Source: an uncultured Lachnospiraceae bacterium
GTDB lineage: Bacteria > Bacillota > Clostridia > Lachnospirales > Lachnospiraceae
Assembly: GCA_910585905.1 (NCBI GenBank)
Contig: CAJUID010000035.1
Location: forward strand, 1-26,083
Length of the DNA stretch: 26,083 nt
Direction of reading: 5' to 3'
Part shown: piece after piece, positions 6,897 through 14,280 of the stretch
How positions within the stretch are numbered: position 1 is the stretch's first letter
Layout of the letters: each line of letters begins with the position of its first letter
The notes under the pieces: model-generated
What the model saw: the letters and a program-made list of their open reading frames with translations, nothing else
The model's database searches: none
What the model was told of the DNA's origin: nothing
Position numbers and translations under genes: made by a program

Positions 6897-7472
6897 ATGC
6901 CACCAAAAGCAAAATTTACAAAAGAGGAGATTACGGAAGCTGCATTAATTATTGTCCAAACAAATGGATTTGAAGCCTTAACCTCTAGAGAATTGGGAAC
7001 ACGCCTTGGTAGCTCGGCAAGACCGATTTTTACTGTGTTTAAAAATATGGAAGAAGTTCAGCAAGCTGTAGTTGAATCTGCGAGAATGTTGTATAAAGAA
7101 TATGTCAATAAAGGTTTAAAGGAAGAACACCCCTTTAAGGGTGTAGGAACACAATACATTCTTTTTTCTGTTAATGAGCCAAAACTTTTTCAACTTCTAT
7201 TTATGACAGAACAACCGCAAAAATCTGATTTATCGGGCGTTCTTCCATTGATAGAGGAAAGCTACGAGGAAATTCTCTTGGCAATTCAAGACGAGTACGG
7301 AATTAATGAGCTTATGGCTGAAAAGCTATATCATCACCTTTGGATATATACGCATGGCATTGCAACGCTTTGTGCCACCAAAATGTGCTGCTTTACAGGC
7401 GTTGAAATTAGCTCGATGATTACAGAGGTATTTATGAGTCTTTTGAAAAATATAAAGGAGCGTGAAGTATGA
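6897..7472 (+). CDS. TetR/AcrR-family regulator
   Basis: The 191-aa protein has an N-terminal TetR helix-turn-helix (residues ~8-55; FTKEEITEAALIIVQTNGFE, then LTSRELGTRLGSSARPIFTV) and an all-helical ligand-binding/dimerisation domain. It likely represses its own operon by binding the inverted repeat at 6853-6878. Start ATG 6897 follows CGGAGA. The stop overlaps the start of the ABC ATPase (ATGA), showing tight coupling to the transporter, whose substrate or a related signal may be the inducer. Two nearby cysteines in TKMCCF may be a sensing site, but that is speculative. Confidence 0.9.
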   Translation: MPPKAKFTKEEITEAALIIVQTNGFEALTSRELGTRLGSSARPIFTVFKNMEEVQQAVVESARMLYKEYVNKGLKEEHPFKGVGTQYILFSVNEPKLFQLLFMTEQPQKSDLSGVLPLIEESYEEILLAIQDEYGINELMAEKLYHHLWIYTHGIATLCATKMCCFTGVEISSMITEVFMSLLKNIKEREV

Positions 7473-8161
7473 TTAAAGTTAAAGATATTATAAAATCCTA
7501 CAGAAACGGAGAAAGTCGGTTTCAAGTATTACAGGGTATCAATCTTGAAATTAACGATGAGGATTTTGTAGTTATACTTGGTGCATCGGGTTCTGGGAAG
7601 TCAACTCTTTTGAATGTGATTTCGGGGCTTGAACGCCCTGACAGCGGCGAAGTATTTTATGATAGAACAGATATTACAGCACTTTCTGACAATAAATTAA
7701 CTGCGTTCCGCAAAGAAAATATTGGATTTATTTTCCAGCAGTATTATTTGCTTCCCAATATGGATGTTGACAAAAACGTGAAAATGGGTGCGGATTTAGC
7801 CAATAATAAAGATTACAAGGGAGTTATTGAAGCGGTTGGACTTGGAGAAAAATTACATAAATATCCGAGTGAACTTTCAGGCGGCGAACAGCAGAGGATT
7901 TCAGTTGCAAGAGCTTTAGCGAAAAAGCCCAAGGTATTGTTCCTGGATGAACCTACAGGCGCATTAGATGAGTGCACAGGCAGACAGGTATTGGATTATA
8001 TCTGCAAGTTGAAAAATCAGTATAACTTTACGATTGTGATGGTAACACACAATTTGAATATTGCAGAAATGGCTAGAACGGTCATTAAAATGAATAGCGG
8101 TAATATATCGGATATTTATCAAAACGAAGTACAAAAGACCGCTTACGAGATTGGATGGTGA
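7469..8161 (+). CDS. ABC transporter ATP-binding protein (MacB/LolD/BceA type)
   Basis: The 230-aa protein has all ABC ATPase motifs: Walker A GASGSGKST (~residues 37-45), Q-loop FIFQQYYLLPNM, signature LSGGEQQR, Walker B VLFLDEPTGALDE and the switch His in VMVTHN. It powers an FtsX-type permease encoded next. This class drives mechanotransmission-type export or antimicrobial-peptide resistance at the membrane. It overlaps tetR by 4 nt and the permease frame follows within a few nt. Confidence 0.95.
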   Translation: MIKVKDIIKSYRNGESRFQVLQGINLEINDEDFVVILGASGSGKSTLLNVISGLERPDSGEVFYDRTDITALSDNKLTAFRKENIGFIFQQYYLLPNMDVDKNVKMGADLANNKDYKGVIEAVGLGEKLHKYPSELSGGEQQRISVARALAKKPKVLFLDEPTGALDECTGRQVLDYICKLKNQYNFTIVMVTHNLNIAEMARTVIKMNSGNISDIYQNEVQKTAYEIGW

Positions 8162-8166
8162 TAATT

Positions 8167-9315
8167 ATGCTTATTGGAATTAAAAATGTTTCAAAACTTG
8201 TTGGCATTTCTATTATCTCCTGTTGTGCCATACTTGTATGTACAATGTTTTTGAACTTTTATTTGGATGTTCGGTCTATTGAGAGTGAAATAACATCTGA
8301 ATTATCTTTGATTTTTTATAACGCTCAGGTATCTACAGCAAAGGTCGTCTGTCTTGTAAGCGGTGGTTGTCTGTTAATGACCTCGGTTGTTATGCTAATG
8401 TTTTATATTAAGCATTATATTGATACTCACAAGAAAGAACTTGGTATATTAAAGGCGTTAGGCTATTCAAATCTGAAAATTGCAAAAAGCTTTTGGGTAT
8501 TTGGAATCAGCGCATTTATTGGAACTGTAATTGGGTTTGGCGGGGCATTTCTTCTGATGCCGAAGTTTTATGCTTTGCAAAATAAAGATAAAATGCTTCC
8601 AGAGATAATGATACATTTTCATCCGACCATTTTGCTTTATTTTGTTATACTACCGACAGTTGGTTTTTCCCTGCTCGCAATTATCTATGCTTGGTATAAG
8701 CTAAAAAGACCGGTATTATTGCTTCTGAAAGACAGCCTGCAGGTTTCTTCTAAAATATACAAATATAAAAGAAATAATGAAAGAGCTACCCTATTTGTAG
8801 AGGACTTAAAAAGTAGCACTTTAAAATCCAAAAAAGCACTTGTATTTTTCATTATGTTTGCTTCGTTTTGTTTTTCTGCTATGACGCAAATGTCGTTCAG
8901 CGTGAAAGACTTGTCGAGTGAAATGATGGGGGCTATGATACTCATAATCGGTCTTGTTTTGGCATTTACTACATTATTTCTTGCCATTACTACGGTGATA
9001 AACGGTAATACAAAAACTATCGCCATGATGAGGGTATTTGGTTATCCACATAAAGAATGCTGCAAAGCAATTCTCGGTGGATACAGACCAATGTCTTATA
9101 TTGGTTTTATAATTGGGACAGTATATCAGTACGCATTACTTAGAATTATGGTTGATATTTTATTTAGGGATTTGGAGGGTGTTCCTTCTTATCAGTTCGA
9201 TTTTCCCGTTATGCTTGTTTCGCTTGTTATTTTCATCTTAGTTTATGAAGGTTTGATGTTTGTATATTCTGACAAAATCCGAAAGATTTCAGTTAAGGAA
9301 ATAATGATTGAATGA
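8167..9315 (+). CDS. FtsX-family ABC transporter permease
   Basis: The product has 382 aa with seven to eight hydrophobic segments. It shows two FtsX-type regions: one around KKELGILKALGYSNLKIAKS (the coupling-helix motif) and one around TKTIAMMRVFGYPHKECCK. The extracellular part before the first block is short compared with MacB. ATG 8167 is preferred over 8155 because GGTGAT lies 5-10 nt upstream, whereas 8155 has only a weak site inside the ATPase gene. It should pair with the upstream ATPase. Substrate unknown; TetR control suggests an inducible toxic compound or peptide. Confidence 0.88.
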   Translation: MLIGIKNVSKLVGISIISCCAILVCTMFLNFYLDVRSIESEITSELSLIFYNAQVSTAKVVCLVSGGCLLMTSVVMLMFYIKHYIDTHKKELGILKALGYSNLKIAKSFWVFGISAFIGTVIGFGGAFLLMPKFYALQNKDKMLPEIMIHFHPTILLYFVILPTVGFSLLAIIYAWYKLKRPVLLLLKDSLQVSSKIYKYKRNNERATLFVEDLKSSTLKSKKALVFFIMFASFCFSAMTQMSFSVKDLSSEMMGAMILIIGLVLAFTTLFLAITTVINGNTKTIAMMRVFGYPHKECCKAILGGYRPMSYIGFIIGTVYQYALLRIMVDILFRDLEGVPSYQFDFPVMLVSLVIFILVYEGLMFVYSDKIRKISVKEIMIE

Positions 9316-9328
9316 TGGAGGAGAACAT

Positions 9329-9481
9329 ATGAATTTTATTGTCACTACGTTGTTCAAAAATAGCCGCAAAGCGTATGACGGTCTTGCAAAATCCGTTGAA
9401 AGTACATATGATGTGTTCCCAGTATGCTTCTGTGCCAGGCATAGATGCTTCCCTCTTTCTCCCACATGGGGCGCTGCATGA
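9329..9481 (+). pseudogene. Truncated fourth gene of the ABC operon
   Basis: A perfect TGGAGGAG site 7-8 nt before ATG 9329 opens a frame reading MNFIVTTLFKNSRKAYDGLA KSVES. After ~27 codons the composition turns Cys/Pro-rich and unlike a protein, ending at TGA 9479-9481. The start is convincing but the rest looks like foreign sequence, so a deletion or insertion probably removed the body of this gene. Family not recognised. Confidence 0.5.
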
Positions 9482-9647
9482 TTTACAGTTGCTTTTTATA
9501 ATCCAAAGAAACAACATTACTTTAAGCTGCTGCTACTTAATTATCAATCAAAGACTAAATGAGCTATTAATGGCGAGCGCAACTTGTCTATTTTTTGATT
9601 GTTGACTGGTTAGAATAAATCCGTGATTTATAAAGACAGAATAAAAA

Positions 9648-9857
9648 TCATAAATCCAATCTCATATATATTGATGTACTCATAGGACTATTGTTATAAC
9701 AATCTATGGTGTAAAATCCAAATTGTTTATACATATCAATTGCCTTTTCTAATAAGGGGAGCGTATCTAACAATATATAATAATAACTGTCATTTGGTGC
9801 TTGTTTTATAGATTTCGTCCTTGATACTGTATTGTTACTACATAAATTGTTTTGCAT
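9648..9857 (-). pseudogene. C-terminal fragment of a GNAT acetyltransferase
   Basis: The last ~44 residues (LLDTLPLLEKAIDMYKQFGF, then YTIDCYNNSPMSTSIYMRLD) match the end of GNAT N-acetyltransferases: the helix before the final GFY strand and the closing MxLxL strand. The acetyl-CoA-binding motif A (R/QxxGxG/A) is missing, and the residues before ~9785 look unrelated. It is a 5'-deleted remnant. The flanking stretches 9482-9647 and 9858-10125 contain no other gene I can support. Confidence 0.65.
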
Positions 9858-10125
9858 GGTTTATCAATGCGGAAAATGCGATATAATTATCAATCAGTAA
9901 CTGATTTGACTTTCCCCATTTTTTGAAAAGGATAATCTAATGTTATTGATAACACAGATATTTTGCCAATTTTGCTCTGTGCACATGATGTTCATTCAGA
10001 ATTCACTACTTATCACAACCAAATCGCTATATCCCTTTTTGGTAATAAAAAATGTAACTAACCAGAAAATATGTTATAACTGAACAACATAAGAAACGAA
10101 GTTATCACTACAAAATTGAAAGGAA

Positions 10126-10302
10126 ATGAGACAAATATTAATTGGTGGTGCATGGCCATATGCAAATGGCTCATTGCACATAGGACATATCGCAGGATTA
10201 TTACCAGGAGATGTATTGGCAAGATATCATAGAGAAATAGGAGACAAAGTAGACTGGAGAATGCAGATTATTGTGTGGATAAAAAGAGATATTGGAGTTT
10301 GA
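10126..10302 (+). pseudogene. N-terminal fragment of methionyl-tRNA synthetase
   Basis: After AAAGGAA, ATG 10126 opens a frame reading MRQILIGGAWPYANGSLHIG HIAGLLPGDVLARYHREIGDK. This is the start of a class I methionyl-tRNA synthetase, including the ATP-binding HIGH signature at residues 18-21. Homology ends at about residue 43 (nt ~10255), where the GSDCHGTP-type segment is expected. The frame then runs 15 unrelated codons to TGA 10300. The tRNA-binding part, KMSKS loop and anticodon domain are all absent. It is a gene fragment, perhaps from a second resistance-type MetRS. Confidence 0.8.
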
Positions 10303-10444
10303 CAATTAGGTTATGGAAAACATATGCCGAAATATTATGTATGGAAAGTAATTATGAAAAGAATAAAAGGGAGTTAGTTTTTTAATATTCAAAGCATTAA
10401 TGTAGATTTTGATAAATTATAAGAAAAGATTGGAGAGTAGGCAT

Positions 10445-11305
10445 ATGATTTATTTATCACAATTTATTTTCCCATCAGTTGAGAGGGAAGAACATTATTT
10501 GAATTTTATTAAGGAAACGTGTTATACAACGGTATATCCATTTCAGATATTGACTGAACATAATGTCCATACTTTAAATTTTGATGACCCGATAACGGTT
10601 CTGTATGGTGGGAATGGCAGCGGTAAGACGACAGCTTTAAATGTAATTGCTGAAAAGCTGGTATTAAAGAGGGATTCACTATATAACCGCACAAATTTTT
10701 TTGGGAAATTTGTGGATATGTGCGAGTATTATCTTGAAAGAGAATTGCCATCTTTTAGCAGGATTATTACAAGTGATGATGTGTTTGATTTTATGTTAAA
10801 TCTGAGGAGTTTGAATGAGGGGATTGATAATAAGAGGGAGAGCTTGTTTGAGAATTATCAAAATCTGAAACATTCGAGCTTTCAATTGAAGTCGATTGAT
10901 GACTATGAAAAGCTTGTGGAGATAAATTTGGCAAGGAGCAAGACAAAATCAGAGTATGTGAGAAGGCAGTTAAAGAGTAATGTTAGGGAGCATTCAAATG
11001 GGGAGAGTGCTTATATGTATTTTACTGATAAGATGAAGGAAAATGGCTTATATTTGCTAGATGAGCCAGAAAACAGCCTTTCTCCTGAGAGGCAGCAGGA
11101 GCTGGCATGTTTTCTGGAGGAGTCTGCCCGTTTTTTCGGATGCCAATTCATTATTGCAACACATTCTCCGTTTCTGTTGTCTATGAAGAATGCCAAGATA
11201 TATAATCTAGACGAAGAACAGATGCGGGTGAGCAAGTGGACGAATCTGCCGAATGTCCGGGTATATTATGATTTTTTCAAGCGTCATGAGGGTGAGTTTG
11301 AGTAG
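10445..11305 (+). CDS. AAA/OLD-like ATPase (SMC-type AAA domain)
   Basis: The 286-aa protein has Walker A GGNGSGKTT near residue 55, a long helical middle, then LLDEPENSLSPERQQEL (Walker B plus D-loop) and ATHSPFLLS (switch His). This is the compact AAA_15/AAA_21-like ATPase of the SMC/RecF/OLD superfamily, seen in defence and repair systems and as stand-alone genes. No nuclease (TOPRIM) domain is present. Start ATG 10445 follows GGAGAG by 7 nt. The in-frame TTG at 10409 has no ribosome site. No partner gene lies beside it. Its 3' end overlaps the convergent glycoside hydrolase by 22 bp. Confidence 0.85.
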   Translation: MIYLSQFIFPSVEREEHYLNFIKETCYTTVYPFQILTEHNVHTLNFDDPITVLYGGNGSGKTTALNVIAEKLVLKRDSLYNRTNFFGKFVDMCEYYLERELPSFSRIITSDDVFDFMLNLRSLNEGIDNKRESLFENYQNLKHSSFQLKSIDDYEKLVEINLARSKTKSEYVRRQLKSNVREHSNGESAYMYFTDKMKENGLYLLDEPENSLSPERQQELACFLEESARFFGCQFIIATHSPFLLSMKNAKIYNLDEEQMRVSKWTNLPNVRVYYDFFKRHEGEFE

Positions 11306-12954
11306 ATATTTTTAACAATATCATAGGCCAGTTTTGGCCGGCGGTATTCATCAACTATCCCTTTATTGTTCATGGTTCTTGGCCTGCCTCCGAACCATTC
11401 TTCGCTGATACGGATATCGCAGAATTGCCAGATATATACTCCGATACAGTCCTTATAATTCAGCACTGCCTGTAGCTGCTTTTCTAAAGCTTCTGCCTGA
11501 TATTCTTCTGTCCACTTTGCATGGCGGTTGTTTCGGTAGCCGTATAGGCCGCCTGCACCAATTTCTGTAATCATAAATGGTTTTCCAGCACCGTCTGTTT
11601 CGTTCTGTACCCATTGATATAAGTCATCTAGATATTCTTCTGGCGGTGTATCATGGTACCAGAGTGGATAAATATTGTAGGAGACAATATCCGGCAGGCC
11701 AAAACAGATATCTGTTTTAAATTTGCAGCTTGCAAAAGAGTGTGGTCTTGACTGATCAAGCTGTTTCACAAGGTTAAGCTGTTTTTCGTAGCATTCCTTT
11801 CCGTATTCGGTTTCGCTGGCGCATTCATTTAAAATGCCCCAGATATAGATGGATGGGTGATTGTAATGTGCAGTGATCATTTCTTGAATCACTTGCTCAG
11901 CCTGCTGTTCAAAATATGGATTTTTCATATCTTCCTCGCTTAATCCCCTGGCATGGTTTTCTTCCCAGACCAGGATTCCACGCTCATCACATAAATCAAG
12001 AAAAATTTCATCGTTTGGGTAGTGTGCAGTTCTCACAGAATTTGCCCCAAGATGCTGTAAGATATCTAGGTCGGCGGCGATTGCTGCGTATGGAAGCGCA
12101 CAGCCAAATTGAGGGTGGTCTTCGTGGCGGCACAATCCCTTGATTTTTAGTTTTTTTCCGTTCAAGAAAATCTGTTTTCCTTCTATCTTTATCTCCCGAA
12201 AACCAAATCGGTCAATGAGGTCGTCAACTGCTGTTCCGTTTTGAAACAGAGTTGTTTCTGCATAGTATAATTTTGGGTTGTCGGTTGTCCAAGACTGTAC
12301 TTTGTCAAATTCCTGCGTGCTTTCCAAAGTGATTTCAGAGAATGCGCTAAGGCGAACTGCATTCCATGTAATCGTCTTTCCGGCAAGTTGAGTCTGTACT
12401 GTTAGCTCTGTTTCTGTATTTTCAATATTTTTGATGTTGAGCTGTACTTTTGCTTGCCATATTTTATTACAAAGTACAGGTGTAATGTGAATCCATCTGA
12501 TATAGGCACATGGAAGCTCCTGCAGAATAACAGGGCGGCTTACTCCGCCGTATGACATATAGTCATTTGGGATATGTAGTGCGCTTTTGGGGCTAAAACG
12601 GTTATCTGCTTTGACAGTTAGCGTATGCTCACCGGATTGCAGTCCCATTGCAATCGTATCAAAGATTGTGTATGCGTTGTAGTGGGAAGCGATTTCCTTT
12701 CCATCTAAGTATATGGTGGCAGTATGGCTAACGCCTTTAAATTCTAGCCTAATGTTTCCGGCCGCTTCAAAGGTAGTTTTGTATTCTCCCTCACCCCGGT
12801 AATTAGAAAAATCAGGGTGGTTTTCCCAGCAGCAGGGTGTGGCAACTTTATAAATATTTCCTGCATTTTCTCCCTGGCATGGGGAAAAGTCCCAAAGACA
12901 GCCTGTCAGTTCTTGCTGTTTTCTGATTTTATGTGTTTGAAATCCCCGTATCAT
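11284..12954 (-). CDS. Family 2 glycoside hydrolase, probable beta-glucuronidase
   Basis: The 556-aa protein has an N-terminal jelly-roll sugar-binding domain (FSNYRGEGEYKTTFE, LEFKGV), an immunoglobulin-like domain and a TIM barrel (FGFREIKIEGKQIFLNGKKL, then RHEDHP, RTAHYPNDE). The acid/base Glu is at 377 (GILNEC) and the nucleophile Glu at 464 (TEIGAGG). An N-N-K-G motif at 529-532 matches the N-x-K-G signature that recognises the glucuronate carboxylate. Spacings (87 and 65 residues) resemble E. coli GusA. There is no long active-site loop and no signal peptide, so it is probably cytoplasmic and cleaves imported glucuronides or galacturonides. The inner ATG at 12954 is chosen because GGAGG lies 8 nt upstream; the ATG at 12969 overlaps that site. 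Confidence 0.88.
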   Translation of the reverse strand: MIRGFQTHKIRKQQELTGCLWDFSPCQGENAGNIYKVATPCCWENHPDFSNYRGEGEYKTTFEAAGNIRLEFKGVSHTATIYLDGKEIASHYNAYTIFDTIAMGLQSGEHTLTVKADNRFSPKSALHIPNDYMSYGGVSRPVILQELPCAYIRWIHITPVLCNKIWQAKVQLNIKNIENTETELTVQTQLAGKTITWNAVRLSAFSEITLESTQEFDKVQSWTTDNPKLYYAETTLFQNGTAVDDLIDRFGFREIKIEGKQIFLNGKKLKIKGLCRHEDHPQFGCALPYAAIAADLDILQHLGANSVRTAHYPNDEIFLDLCDERGILVWEENHARGLSEEDMKNPYFEQQAEQVIQEMITAHYNHPSIYIWGILNECASETEYGKECYEKQLNLVKQLDQSRPHSFASCKFKTDICFGLPDIVSYNIYPLWYHDTPPEEYLDDLYQWVQNETDGAGKPFMITEIGAGGLYGYRNNRHAKWTEEYQAEALEKQLQAVLNYKDCIGVYIWQFCDIRISEEWFGGRPRTMNNKGIVDEYRRPKLAYDIVKNIYSNSPS

Positions 12955-13024
12955 TATATAATCCTCCATTTCTATATTATAGAATAGTTAGGTAAATTTC
13001 CTTTTCTTTCTTTAAAACATACAT

Positions 13025-13074
13025 CATTGACGTCTTTTTTTCAATGCAGTATACTCAGATAAAATTGATTTATC
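13025..13074. promoter_or_regulatory. Inverted repeats in the divergent glycosidase/AraC promoter region
   Basis: Two short inverted repeats lie between the divergent genes: CATTGA-10 nt-TCAATG (13025-13046) and GATAAA-5 nt-TTTATC (13058-13074). On the minus strand a possible glycosidase promoter reads TTGAAA-17-TATGTT across the first repeat. They are candidate binding sites for the AraC-type regulator; the evidence is only position and symmetry. Confidence 0.35.
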
Positions 13075-13244
13075 CTAATATTTATGATGTTGGAATTAAA
13101 AGGTGTTTGTAACGATTCATGATGATTTATCTCCTCATGAAATGGGTCATCAGACTATGGCATAGTTCAATGTTTTGGCAGGCTTGGCTTTCTGATAATG
13201 GAACTTATTTACTGTGGAGAATGTGTGAGGAAAGGATGACGATT

Positions 13245-14036
13245 ATGCAGCAGATTTTAAAAATAGGGGAAAATACAATGCATGACCATACATTTCTGGT
13301 AGACCGTCCCTCTGGGCATCCCGTGTATCTTTTGTTGCTTGTAAAAAAGAGGGCACAGTTTTATATTGAGGGCGAATGGAAGGAGACACCTGCCGATATC
13401 GCCGTAATTTTTAAGCCAGGCCAAAAACATTTATATGGTCCGGCTGCGGATGCGTCTGAGGTTGATTTTCCAGCATATGTAGATAATTGGATGCATATTG
13501 AGAGTTCGGCAGCGCTTTTGCCAGAGCATTTTCCTTATGGGAAACCAATGATTTTACATAACCCGGATTCTTTTTATTCTTTGTTTCATTTGATCCACAG
13601 TGAATTCTATGGGGCAGCCCCACATAAAAACACGATTATGGATGCTTTGTTAAGTGCATTGCTCCAGAAGCTGTTGGATGAGAGCAGCGCAGAGGAATTT
13701 TCTGCCCTATATTATCAGCTTGTCTCGCTGCGGGAAAAAATATATTCCTTTCCGCAGGAAGAGTGGACGGTGGATGCGATGGCAAAGGAGCTGCATATTA
13801 GTTCAGGATATCTCCATACGGTCTATAAGCATTATTTTGGGATTACTTGTATTGCGGATGTCATACAAAGCAGGACGCAGGCTGCTTGTGAGCTTTTGAC
13901 CTCTACATCAAAGTCGGTAGAGGAGATTGGCTTGCTGTGCGGGTATCGCCATTTGGAGCATTTTGTCCGGCAATTTAAAAAGGTGACAGGGATAACACCA
14001 GCAAAATATCGAAAATATGGCATTGTAAATATTTAG
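13245..14036 (+). CDS. AraC-family transcriptional regulator
   Basis: The 263-aa protein has an N-terminal cupin-like sensing domain (~residues 15-140; FLVDRPSGHPVYLLLLV, FKPGQKHLY) and a C-terminal pair of helix-turn-helix motifs (WTVDAMAKELHISSGYLH; SVEEIGLLCGYRHLEHFVRQ followed by GITPAKYRK). The start at 13245 is favoured because AGGAAAGG ends 9 nt upstream; the in-frame ATG at 13236 touches that site, and 13119 has no convincing one. It is divergent from the glycoside hydrolase and probably activates it in response to a sugar or glucuronide. No clear terminator separates it from the following promoter. Confidence 0.9.
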   Translation: MQQILKIGENTMHDHTFLVDRPSGHPVYLLLLVKKRAQFYIEGEWKETPADIAVIFKPGQKHLYGPAADASEVDFPAYVDNWMHIESSAALLPEHFPYGKPMILHNPDSFYSLFHLIHSEFYGAAPHKNTIMDALLSALLQKLLDESSAEEFSALYYQLVSLREKIYSFPQEEWTVDAMAKELHISSGYLHTVYKHYFGITCIADVIQSRTQAACELLTSTSKSVEEIGLLCGYRHLEHFVRQFKKVTGITPAKYRKYGIVNI

Positions 14037-14083
14037 AAATATATAATTAAAATTTAATATTTAGGAGCTATAAAATACTAGAC

Positions 14084-14111
14084 TTTACATATATAAAAAT
14101 GATATTATATA
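14084..14111 (+). promoter_or_regulatory. Promoter of the BspA-like gene
   Basis: TTTACA (14084-14089), 16-nt spacer, TATATA (14106-14111). The expected start near 14119 gives a ~160-nt leader before the coding start. The AT-richness makes alternative -10 boxes possible. Confidence 0.55.
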
Positions 14112-14162
14112 GGAAACTGGGAAAGACTGGGTGCTTAAGACAATTGATGACGGATTGATGGG

Positions 14163-14280
14163 GTGTGAAAAGGAAGTGTTTTTCACACGCGGGATTTGTG
14201 CCTGCGCACACTTGACTCAAATCTCGTCAAAGCGAATAATATTCGCTTGCGCAAAGAACGTGTGCAGAAATGAGGTTGTT
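14163..14280 (+). promoter_or_regulatory. Hairpin-rich 5' leader of the BspA-like gene
   Basis: Three pairings occur in a row: GTGTGAAAA/TTTTCACAC (14163-14188), GATTTG/CAAATC (14193-14223) and the perfect GCGAATA-A-TATTCGC (14232-14246). A GTGTGCAGAAATGAGG segment then leads to the start codon. GC content is higher than in the flanks. The function is unknown: it could be a cis-acting RNA or a dispersed palindromic repeat. There is no T-tract, so it is not a simple terminator. Confidence 0.5.

Noticed and set aside
14131..14280. 50-residue N-terminal extension of the BspA-like protein
   Set aside because: No ribosome site at 14131, Cys-rich unlikely composition, coincides with the hairpin leader, and it would bury the signal peptide.
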